From CAZJLP01 sp964546955 (GTDB lineage Bacteria > Verrucomicrobiota > Verrucomicrobiia > Opitutales > Opitutaceae), in the NCBI GenBank assembly GCA_964546955.1, contig CAZJLP010000102.1, positions 1-5,868 of the forward strand: DNA of 5,868 nt. Direction: 5' to 3'. Position 1 is the first letter of the stretch. Every line of letters begins with the position of its first letter. A program made the translations under genes and the position numbers. Below are positions 1 to 4,996 of this stretch, in pieces. Below the pieces are notes generated by a model, which was given only the letters and a program-made list of their open reading frames with translations, searched no databases and was not told where the DNA came from.

Positions 1-1031
1 CCGCTGAAGATCATGTAGTTCGGGTCTTGCTCCTTGCGGCCATCGCCGTAGTCGAGCTCGCCCTTGAGCCGTCCGAGAATCAATTCCTTCGGGCAATTGA
101 TGTAAGTCGGCTTGGATACGATCTCGCATTGTTCGGGGCGGTTGCCGAGATCGTCCAGCCACACGCTGGCTTCGTGGAGCGCTTTCAGCACGGCCTTCAC
201 CGTTTTGGGGTTCTGATTCGCAAAATCCTCCGTGAAGGCACAGACTTTCTCGGGATGGTCTTTCCAGATGTCCTGCGTGGTGACCGCCGTGAAGCCGATG
301 CCGTCCGCGATCGATTTCGCGCCCCACGGTTCGCCCACGCAGAAGCCGTCCATCTTCCCGATCTTCATGTTGGCCACCATCTGGGCCGGAGGAATGGTGA
401 TAAGCGTGATGTCTTTGTCCGGGTTGATGCCGCCGGCTCCGAGATAGTAGCGGGTCCACATCGCGTGAGTCCCCGGGGGAAAAGTCATCGCGAAAGTGAG
501 CGGCTCGCCGAGTTTCTTCGCGTCTTCGACGAACGGTTTCAGCGCTTTCGGATCCGCGCCCACCTTGCCTTTCCAGGCCTGCTTCACCGTAATGGCCTGA
601 CCATTACGGTTGAGAATCCATGGAATGATCATCGGCTTCTTCGGCTGACCGGCGAGACCCATGGTCGAGGCGATCGGCATGCCGGTGAGCATGTGCGTGG
701 CCTGGAGCGAGCCCGTGCTCAGATTGTCGCGAATGGCCGCCCAGTTGGCTCCCTTCGTCACCTTCGAGTTGATGCCATATTTTTTAAACAACCCCTTCTC
801 GTGCGCGATCACGATGGGGGAGCAGTCCGTCAGCGCGATCATGCCGAAGTTCATGTCCGTCGTTTCCGGACCTTCGCCGGCGGACCCGGCGGTCGCCGCC
901 CAAGTCCGGGTGCCCAGCGCGGACCAGAGCGCGGCGGCGCCCACACCCGTGGCGGTGCGAGTCAAGAATTGGCGCCGGCTGAGGCCGGCGGAGGAGAAGG
1001 CGTTGGGCTGCGAGTCAGGAGACGAGTTCAT
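1..1031 (-). CDS. nrtA: NrtA-like nitrate ABC transporter substrate-binding protein, Tat-exported (C-terminus cut off by window edge)
   Basis: Predicted extracytoplasmic solute-binding protein that captures nitrate (or nitrite/bicarbonate, as in CmpA) for an NrtBCD-type ABC importer. 343 codons are visible; full-length relatives have roughly 440, so about the last quarter lies outside the window. Residues 18-24 (SRRQFLT) are a twin-arginine motif followed by an Ala-rich hydrophobic stretch; a likely cleavage site is near A45 (TWA-A). The mature domain begins around FGMIALTDCSP (62-72). Family hallmarks visible are W97, NRNGQAITV (141-149), H189, IPPAQM, DGFCVGEPWG and PTYINCP. Trp, Gln, His and Lys at the corresponding places contact nitrate in cyanobacterial NrtA; here they appear to be W97, Q145, H189 and the Lys of PEKV. 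The start lies inside the end of the upstream nasS-like gene (17-base overlap) and has no clear Shine-Dalgarno sequence, so translational coupling is likely. Nitrate as ligand is inferred from family and neighbourhood. Confidence 0.92.
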   Translation of the reverse strand, partial: MNSSPDSQPNAFSSAGLSRRQFLTRTATGVGAAALWSALGTRTWAATAGSAGEGPETTDMNFGMIALTDCSPIVIAHEKGLFKKYGINSKVTKGANWAAIRDNLSTGSLQATHMLTGMPIASTMGLAGQPKKPMIIPWILNRNGQAITVKQAWKGKVGADPKALKPFVEDAKKLGEPLTFAMTFPPGTHAMWTRYYLGAGGINPDKDITLITIPPAQMVANMKIGKMDGFCVGEPWGAKSIADGIGFTAVTTQDIWKDHPEKVCAFTEDFANQNPKTVKAVLKALHEASVWLDDLGNRPEQCEIVSKPTYINCPKELILGRLKGELDYGDGRKEQDPNYMIFS

Positions 1032-2082
1032 GCTTGGAAGGTTGGCCGAGGGCTTGGCGGAAAATGTCTTCGCGGAAAATTTGCGCAGGGCGGATGTCGC
1101 CGACCGCGCCGGCCGAAAGAATGCCGGAGGAGACGAGCTCGCGTTGCAGCGCCCGGGCTTTTTCCGCGGTCGGCGCGTTTGCGCCATTGCGATGGAAGGA
1201 GATGAAGTCCGGGACGTGTTCGACGCGGTCGTGGCCGCAATCGAATAGCCCCGACAGAGCGGGCAGGATCACCCGAGCCGGTTGATTGATATAGGCAGGC
1301 CCCGACAAAATCCGCGCCAGCTCCTCGTGATTGGCGGGCTGGTCGCACCACTCGGCCGCTTCATTTAAAGCCGCGATCAAGGCCATGTGCTCCAGGGAAC
1401 GATGATCGGCAAAACGTTCCGTTGTCATGAGCACCTTCTCCACGTGCCCCGCGTTGTGCGCCGCGCTCCAAGTGGGGCACCAGCCGACTTTTTCGGCCAC
1501 GGCGAGGGAGTTCCAGGGATCGCCGACGCAATAGCCGTCGATCGTGCCGGCGACGAGGTTGCGGAACATTTGCGCCGGCGGGACGACGACAATTCGCACT
1601 TCGGATTCCGGATCCAGGCCGGCCGCCCGAAGCCACGCCCGCAGCATGACGTGGTGGTATGAATACGTAAATACGACGCCGAACGTCAGTTTCCTCTCAC
1701 CTTTGCGGCGCCGGGCTTCGTCTCGCAGAGAGGCCGGGTCGCGGACACCCATCTCCCAAAGCTTCTGCGAAAGCGTGAGGGCGTTACCCTGAAGATTCAG
1801 CACGAGGCTGGCAATGACGGGGCAGGCCACGGAGTCTGTGCCGAGACGGGTGGACCAGACCATCGGCGCCGGACTGTGCGCGGCGTCGAGTTCGCCGTAG
1901 ATGATTTTCTCCCTCACGGTGGCCCAGCCGACTTCGCGTTTTAGGTCTACCCGGATTCCGTGTTTGCCGTACAGTCCGTGCTCCCGCGCGATCACCAGCG
2001 GCGCGGCGTCCGTGAGTGCGATAAAACCCACGCGCAGCGCGTGTGCGTCGCTACCAACGGCTTGAGTCGCGGAAGTAGTCAT
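1015..2082 (-). CDS. nasS: NasS-like cytoplasmic nitrate-binding sensor protein (NrtA/CmpA family without signal peptide)
   Basis: A 355-residue paralogue of the following NrtA gene. It shares the family blocks LRVGFIALTDAAPL (16-29), NLQGNALTLS (96-105), VPPAQM (167-172), DGYCVGDPW (182-190) and PAYINQP. It starts almost directly at the binding domain, with only about 15 polar residues before it, so no Sec, Tat or lipoprotein signal is visible. This fits NasS, the cytoplasmic nitrate sensor that in proteobacteria and Azotobacter restrains the antiterminator NasT when nitrate is absent. Probable ligand residues W53, H144 and the Lys of VEKV are kept, but the Gln of NrtA is Asn100. The start at 2082 is preferred over an upstream in-frame ATG at 2115, which adds only 11 residues and lies inside a palindrome with promoter-like features. 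The gene precedes and overlaps nrtA, so the two are probably one operon. No nasT lies in the window. An alternative is a second, non-exported transporter-associated binding protein, like the C-terminal domain of NrtC. Confidence 0.8.
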   Translation of the reverse strand: MTTSATQAVGSDAHALRVGFIALTDAAPLVIAREHGLYGKHGIRVDLKREVGWATVREKIIYGELDAAHSPAPMVWSTRLGTDSVACPVIASLVLNLQGNALTLSQKLWEMGVRDPASLRDEARRRKGERKLTFGVVFTYSYHHVMLRAWLRAAGLDPESEVRIVVVPPAQMFRNLVAGTIDGYCVGDPWNSLAVAEKVGWCPTWSAAHNAGHVEKVLMTTERFADHRSLEHMALIAALNEAAEWCDQPANHEELARILSGPAYINQPARVILPALSGLFDCGHDRVEHVPDFISFHRNGANAPTAEKARALQRELVSSGILSAGAVGDIRPAQIFREDIFRQALGQPSKHELVS

Positions 2083-2099
2083 TATGATGGCCGACTTTA

Positions 2100-2115
2100 G
2101 CCGCCAACGTGCCAT
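2100..2115 (-). promoter_or_regulatory. Candidate sigma-54 (-24/-12) promoter for the nasS-nrtA operon
   Basis: Read on the minus strand, TGGCACG (2114-2108) matches the -24 consensus exactly, and the spacing GG-N10-GC is kept with GC at 2101-2100. The -12 box reads CGGC instead of TTGC, so this half is weak. Transcription would begin near 2088, leaving only about six bases before the ATG at 2082. That near-leaderless arrangement, and the poor -12 box, argue for caution. Confidence 0.3.
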
Positions 2116-2129
2116 CTGGTGGGAATGGC
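2111..2129. repeat. Inverted repeat GCCAT-N9-ATGGC between nasS and lysR
   Basis: GCCAT (2111-2115) and ATGGC (2125-2129) form a perfect 5-base dyad; it extends to seven positions (2109-2115 with 2125-2131) if one G-T pair is allowed. The two arms supply the TGGC cores of both divergent -24 motifs. It could equally be a protein-binding operator or, in a longer minus-strand transcript, an RNA hairpin. Confidence 0.5.
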
Positions 2130-2141
2130 GCGATTACTGCT
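2125..2141 (+). promoter_or_regulatory. Candidate sigma-54 (-24/-12) promoter for the LysR gene
   Basis: The sequence TGGCGCG (2126-2132), four spacer bases and CTGCT (2137-2141) follows the sigma-54 pattern TGGCACG-N4-TTGCW with two mismatches (A to G and T to C) and exact GG-N10-GC spacing. The predicted start is around 2151, about 30 bases before the LysR ATG, which is a sensible leader. No sigma-70 pair of similar quality was seen here; TACTAT at 2156-2161 lacks a good -35. Sigma-54 control would fit nitrogen regulation, but the activator site (NtrC type) was not identified. Confidence 0.4.
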
Positions 2142-2151
2142 CTTCAAACAT

Positions 2152-2168
2152 TTCATACTATCAATGAA
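2152..2168. promoter_or_regulatory. Dyad TTCAT-N7-ATGAA upstream of lysR, possible operator
   Basis: A perfect 5-base dyad lies 12 bases before the LysR start codon, in an AT-richer patch of the divergent spacer. LysR-type regulators commonly bind interrupted dyads in the spacer and repress their own gene, so this is a candidate autoregulatory site. It is not an ideal T-N11-A site at its centre (C2154 and G2166 occupy those positions). Confidence 0.3.
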
Positions 2169-2180
2169 CTTGGTGAATAC

Positions 2181-3097
2181 ATGAGAACCGTCCTCGACAG
2201 TCGCCAGTTGCTCGCCTTCACAACGGTGGCGCGCCGCGGCAGCTTTACGCTCGCGGCGAAGGAACTTTTTCTCACGCAGTCAGCGGTGAGCCATGCCATG
2301 AAAGCACTCGAGGAAGAAGTGGGCTGCCGCCTGCTCGACCGCGTGGGCAAACGCGTCCTGCTGACGCAGGCGGGAGAGCAGTTCCTCCACCACACGGAGA
2401 AGATCCTGCGTGAAATGGAAGTCGCGCGAAGCGGCCTCGATACACTGAATAATTGGGGCCATGGGCGGCTCCGCGTCGGAGCCAGCACGACGGCCTGCCA
2501 ATACATTCTGCCGACGGTGCTGCGCGAATTTAAGCAAAGCTTCCCGAAGTGCGTGATCAAAATCGAACCGGGAGACCACAGCGACCAGTTGGAGCTGCTG
2601 CGGGCGAATCAGATCGATCTCGCCATCATGCTGGAGCCGGCAGGCCAATCGGAGTTCACCTTTGTGCCGCTCTTTCAGGACGAATTGCGTTTTGTGGTGG
2701 CCCCTCTCCATCCGTGGGCGCAAGCCGGCCGCGTCCTGCGTGACGAGATTTCCAACGAAACGTTCGTTTTGTATAATAAAAACAGCTACANNNNNNNNNN
2801 TTCCGGCTGTTAAACGAATACTTCCGCGAGGAACGCATTTCCCTGAACAGCTTCATCGAGCTCGGTAGCATGGAGGCGATCAAAGAACTCGTGAAGATCG
2901 GCCTCGGCGTGGGCGTGATTGCTCCCTGGATCACGCGGGTTGAAATGGAGAGCGGCGCCCTCGTCTCATACCCCCTGGGCAAACGCAAACTGCGCCGCAA
3001 TTGGGGCGTGGTGTATTTGCGCGGCCGGCGTCTGCCGCTTGGAGAAGAGACGTTTGTCGGTTTATGCAAGACGGTGACCGAAGCGTACAATAGTTGA
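2181..3097 (+). CDS. LysR-family transcriptional regulator, divergent from nitrate genes (interrupted by assembly gap)
   Basis: DNA-binding regulator with an N-terminal winged helix-turn-helix and a C-terminal effector domain. Residues 9-44 contain the typical LysR HTH (RRGSFTLAAKELFLTQSAVSHAMKALE), followed by a linker helix to about residue 90 and a periplasmic-binding-like effector domain starting at LRVGAST. The C-terminal part includes FIELGSMEAIKELVKIGLGVGVIAPW, the usual late effector-domain block. The start at 2181 places the HTH at its normal distance from the N-terminus; an in-frame ATG at 2109 would add 24 residues not typical of the family. A 10-N gap (2791-2800) follows Y203, and the reading frame changes across it, although both halves read as one normal protein of about 302-305 residues. 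The break is therefore most likely an assembly artefact. Its position suggests control of nasS-nrtA, as NtcB and similar LysR proteins do for nitrogen genes; the inducer is unknown. Confidence 0.9.
2791..2800. other. Assembly gap (10 N) inside the LysR gene
   Basis: Ten unknown bases. Upstream coding is in the frame of 2181 and ends with a full Tyr codon at 2787-2789 plus one base; downstream coding resumes with TTC at 2801 (FRLLNEYF) in another frame. Continuity needs a true gap of 2, 5, 8 or 11 bases (2 plus a multiple of 3), so the ten N are a placeholder length. Confidence 0.97.
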
Positions 3098-3152
3098 AGC
3101 GAGTGGTCGCAAAGCGGAGCCGAGCAAGCGACAACGCGCGTCAGGGCGGGCG

Positions 3153-3190
3153 ATCTGTCGTAGCGCTCGTGCCACTTTGTGAAGACAGAT
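3153..3190. repeat. Inverted repeat ATCTGTC / GACAGAT
   Basis: Perfect 7-base arms at 3153-3159 and 3184-3190 enclose 24 bases. It begins 55 bases after the LysR stop and has no T-tract, so it is not a standard terminator, though it could stabilise the 3' end of the lysR transcript. Confidence 0.5.
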
Positions 3191-3191
3191 G

Positions 3192-3279
3192 GTTGAGAGT
3201 TGGGACTGCCGATCCGGTCCGTGAAAGTAGCCGGATCGTCGGCGGCCAATATCGCGTCGTTCGTGTTCGGGCTCTCAAC
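3192..3279. repeat. Nested inverted repeat (two-level stem), possible RNA structure or small mobile palindrome
   Basis: An outer pair GTTGAGAG (3192-3199) and CTCTCAAC (3272-3279) encloses an inner pair CGATCCGG (3210-3217) and CCGGATCG (3231-3238), each 8 bases and perfect. The inner loop is 13 bases; about 33 bases lie between the inner stem and the outer right arm. Two nested perfect arms in under 90 bases suggest selection for structure, but no known RNA family was recognised. Confidence 0.5.
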
Positions 3280-3348
3280 TCTCTTCTTAACCGCTCAGGT
3301 GGCACACGTGCGCGGATTTCGACGGCTGCCGTCCGTCGCAGGGAAACC

Positions 3349-3369
3349 AACCTGCCGGGACGGCAGGTT
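3349..3369. repeat. Tight palindrome, REP-like
   Basis: Arms AACCTGCCG (3349-3357) and CGGCAGGTT (3361-3369) are perfectly complementary over 9 bases around a GGA loop, giving a very stable hairpin in either strand. No T-tract follows, so it is not an intrinsic terminator. Short GC-rich intergenic palindromes of this type are often multicopy REP elements; copy number cannot be judged from one window. Confidence 0.65.
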
Positions 3370-3456
3370 CCACCTTGGTCGACTCTGTTGGGGTGGGGCC
3401 AAAAATATCCGCTTGCACTCACTCCAAAATCCCTGCTTCTTCTCGCTTTCCAGCAC

Positions 3457-3533
3457 GCACTCGTAGCTCAATTGGATAGAGCATCTGACTACGGATCAGA
3501 AGGTTTGGGGTTCGACTCCCTACGAGTGCGCCA
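3457..3533 (+). tRNA. tRNA-Arg (anticodon ACG), CCA encoded
   Basis: Complete 77-base cloverleaf. The acceptor stem GCACTCG (3457-3463) pairs with CGAGTGC (3523-3529). The D arm is GCTC/GAGC, and the anticodon stem TCTGA/TCAGA has loop CTACGGA with ACG at 3491-3493. The T arm TGGGG/CCCTA encloses TTCGACT. The discriminator base is G3530 and CCA (3531-3533) is genomically encoded. The ACG anticodon normally needs A34-to-inosine editing by TadA to read CGU, CGC and CGA codons. A strong terminator follows within 15 bases, so this is a single-tRNA transcription unit unless transcription reads in from lysR. Confidence 0.97.
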
Positions 3534-3546
3534 GCTTTTTACAAGA

Positions 3547-3579
3547 GGCCGCAGACCTAGGGTTTGCGGCCTTTTGTTT
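3547..3579 (+). terminator. Intrinsic terminator after tRNA-Arg
   Basis: GGCCGCAGACC (3547-3557) pairs with GGTTTGCGGCC (3561-3571) around a TAG loop, with one G-T pair, followed by TTTTGTTT (3572-3579). It is an 11-base, GC-rich stem with a U-tract, directly after the tRNA. Confidence 0.93.
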
Positions 3580-3684
3580 CCCGGGGTCACGAGCGGGAAG
3601 GGGAAGGCGTTGAGCAATCCCGGCGGCCCAGTCCACAGCAGAATAGGAGCTTCTGGCCCGCGTCGCGTCGGACGGTTGCGAACC

Positions 3685-3720
3685 AAAAAAAGCCCGCGCC
3701 TTCCATTGGGAGGCGCGGGC
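3685..3720 (-). terminator. Intrinsic terminator of hpf (minus strand)
   Basis: On the minus strand a GC-rich stem formed by 3708-3720 and 3692-3704 (arm core GCCCGCGCC, 13 pairs with one G-T, loop of three) is followed by seven U residues (3691-3685). It lies 24 bases after the hpf stop codon. The stretch 3580-3684 between the two facing terminators shows nothing recognisable. Confidence 0.93.
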
Positions 3721-3744
3721 GAAAAGAACGAGTGACTTAGGTGG

Positions 3745-4119
3745 CTAGATGGCTTTCGGGAGTTCGGCGTCGAGTTCGACGGCGTGGGGGTGATTGCGCT
3801 TCACTTTGAACAACTGGGAGCGACGGGCTAGCATCCGGTCCAGTTTGTCCATGAGGAGTGCAACCGCTTTATGGCACTCATCGGCGGCGACCGATGCGTT
3901 CAGGTCAGGACCTTGAATACTAATGTGACCCTTGGCCGCGAAACGGTTCGCGACGTCCTGTTTGGGGTCACACTCCAACTCCACCCGGATGCGCACGATG
4001 CGCTCCTCGTGGCGAAACAATCGTTCGGCCTTCTCTCGCACAAACGTCTTCAAAGAAGGAGTGAGTTCGAGATGAATGCCAGAGACGATCAATTCGTGTT
4101 GGTTGTTTTGTCTGTTCAT
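3745..4119 (-). CDS. hpf: Ribosome hibernation promoting factor, short form (HPF/RaiA family)
   Basis: A 124-residue protein of the HPF/RaiA/YfiA (S30AE) family, which binds the decoding region of the 30S subunit and silences or pairs ribosomes in stationary phase or starvation. The N-terminal half has the family pattern VSGIHLELTPSLKTFVREKAERL (about 12-34), then a strand with IRVELECDP. KGHISIQGPDLNASVAADE follows at about 63-81, then a basic helix DKLDRMLARR (about 91-100) and KVKR, which suit rRNA contact. It ends soon after this, so it lacks the separate C-terminal dimerisation domain of long HPF (about 180 residues or more). It is a single-gene unit with its own strong terminator. Its ATG (4119-4117) sits opposite the 5' region of the divergent SDR gene. 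No clear ribosome binding site is visible upstream. It is not next to rpoN, the usual neighbour in proteobacteria. Confidence 0.9.
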   Translation of the reverse strand: MNRQNNQHELIVSGIHLELTPSLKTFVREKAERLFRHEERIVRIRVELECDPKQDVANRFAAKGHISIQGPDLNASVAADECHKAVALLMDKLDRMLARRSQLFKVKRNHPHAVELDAELPKAI

Positions 4120-4133
4120 GACTGTCTATTTTG

Positions 4134-4161
4134 TTGGGTTGACTAGCGGAAATGCTAAAAT
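4134..4161 (+). promoter_or_regulatory. Weak candidate sigma-70-like promoter for the SDR-rluA unit
   Basis: TTGGGT (4134-4139), 16 bases, then TAAAAT (4156-4161), a five-of-six match to the -10 consensus. The -35 match is only three of six; TTGACT at 4139 is a better -35 but only 11 bases from the -10. If it is used, transcription starts near 4168, which supports the later SDR start codon. Confidence 0.3.
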
Positions 4162-4180
4162 CGAAACCTCCTCTGTTCCC

Positions 4181-4996
4181 GTGGCCTCGCTAAGCGAAGC
4201 GCTCAAACTTGTCTCGGCCGTCGTCCTGACCGGCGGATCTTCCGGTATTGGAAAATCATTCATTGAGCTTGTGAGCAGAATGGAGCCCCGGCTCTTGATT
4301 TGCAACCTATCGCGGCGCTCACCCGACATAAATAGTCCGCAGCTTAACCTGCGCCACTTCCCATGCGATTTAGGGCAAACAGCAGGCCTGGAGCGCGCTG
4401 CTACAGGGGTATTAAGTTTGCTTAAGGCAGAAGCACCGCGGGGCCGCGTGTTGCTCATCAATAACAGTGGATTCGGCTCGCTCGGCTGCTTTCTTGAGAG
4501 CGATTTTGCCCAGCAACTGGAAATCGTTGATGTGAATGTTCGAGCAGCGATCGACCTCACGGCCCGCCTGCTTCCCGCGCTGAGCCATCAGGGCGGCCAC
4601 ATCCTCAATATCGCCTCCACCGCGGCTTTTCAGCCCACGCCGCACATGGCGACCTATGGGGCTTCAAAGGCGTTTCTTCTGTATTGGAGCCTTGCGCTGC
4701 GGGAGGAGCTTCGGCGCTCCGGAGTGGGCGTCACCGCGGTCTGCCCCGGCCCCACTGCCACGGGTTTTGGGGTGCGGGCGGGCTTGGCTGCCGGCACTGT
4801 TTCGGGGCGCTTCGGACATACCGCGCAGCAAGTCGCGCTCATGGCGCTGAAAGGCTTCGCGGGGAATCGACCTGTCGTGATCTGCGGCGCTAGGAATCGA
4901 TTCTTGGCGTGGTTTGCTTCGCACACGCCGAAAGCCTTCTCCGCCCGCATCGCGGGGAAGGTCATCGATCGGGCAATTCGACCGGGGCGCGGCTGA
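4181..4996 (+). CDS. Short-chain dehydrogenase/reductase (classical SDR), substrate unknown
   Basis: Cytosolic NAD(P)-dependent oxidoreductase with a Rossmann fold. From the GTG at 4181 it has 271 residues, normal for classical SDRs. Visible motifs are the cofactor loop TGGSSGIG (17-24), R45/R46 after the second strand (favouring NADP(H)), CDL (62-64), NNSG (94-97), N119, catalytic S146 (NIAST), Y159 and K163 (YGASK), and CPGPTATGF after the sixth strand. The start is uncertain. In-frame ATGs at 4118 and 4076 would add 21 or 35 residues without SDR similarity and would overlap the divergent hpf start region; 4181 clears hpf and lies just after a possible promoter. None of these starts has a convincing ribosome binding site. 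The stop codon overlaps the next gene's start, so it is co-transcribed with the pseudouridine synthase. The sequence does not reveal a substrate. Confidence 0.88.
   Translation: MASLSEALKLVSAVVLTGGSSGIGKSFIELVSRMEPRLLICNLSRRSPDINSPQLNLRHFPCDLGQTAGLERAATGVLSLLKAEAPRGRVLLINNSGFGSLGCFLESDFAQQLEIVDVNVRAAIDLTARLLPALSHQGGHILNIASTAAFQPTPHMATYGASKAFLLYWSLALREELRRSGVGVTAVCPGPTATGFGVRAGLAAGTVSGRFGHTAQQVALMALKGFAGNRPVVICGARNRFLAWFASHTPKAFSARIAGKVIDRAIRPGRG

Larger units (their letters stand above)
3098..3456. other. Structured intergenic region between lysR and tRNA-Arg, no protein gene
   Basis: About 360 bases without a credible coding sequence. The open frames here have no family resemblance and run into the tRNA. 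The stretch holds several inverted repeats, listed separately (3153-3190, 3192-3279, 3349-3369), plus a small hairpin GACGG-CTG-CCGTC (3321-3333). No T-rich terminator follows the LysR stop codon, and no convincing promoter for the tRNA was found; TTGCAC at 3413 has no matching -10. Confidence 0.7.

Noticed and set aside
27..1205. Long plus-strand open frame of 392 codons
   Set aside because: It is antisense to the clearly recognisable nrtA and the end of nasS; its translation is rich in Arg and His, typical of a GC-rich shadow frame, and has no family motif.
2083..2180. ANTAR (NasT-type) two-hairpin leader before nasS
   Set aside because: The only clear minus-strand hairpin here has a 9-base loop (TCCCACCAG), not the paired hexaloop stems with conserved A and G that ANTAR proteins bind.
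2181..3097. LysR gene as a true frameshifted pseudogene
   Set aside because: The frame change falls exactly at the ten-N gap, both halves keep intact family sequence, and no stop codon lies within either half.
3457..3533. tRNA-Arg as an integration site with a duplicated 3' end
   Set aside because: No second copy of the tRNA 3' end and no integrase gene occur in the window; the neighbouring genes are housekeeping or nitrogen genes.
3489..3686. Minus-strand small open frame starting near the tRNA
   Set aside because: Its C-terminal part (SWRTRRESNPKPSDP) is the antisense translation of the tRNA gene; the rest crosses the tRNA terminator.
3094..3735. Plus-strand open frame of 213 codons across the tRNA region
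   Set aside because: It reads through the tRNA-Arg gene (the translation LVAQLDRASDYGSEG is the familiar product of a translated tRNA) and through two terminators, so it is not a gene.
4126..4560. Minus-strand open frame of 144 codons opposite the SDR gene
   Set aside because: It is a Ser/Arg-rich shadow of the SDR coding sequence without recognisable domains.
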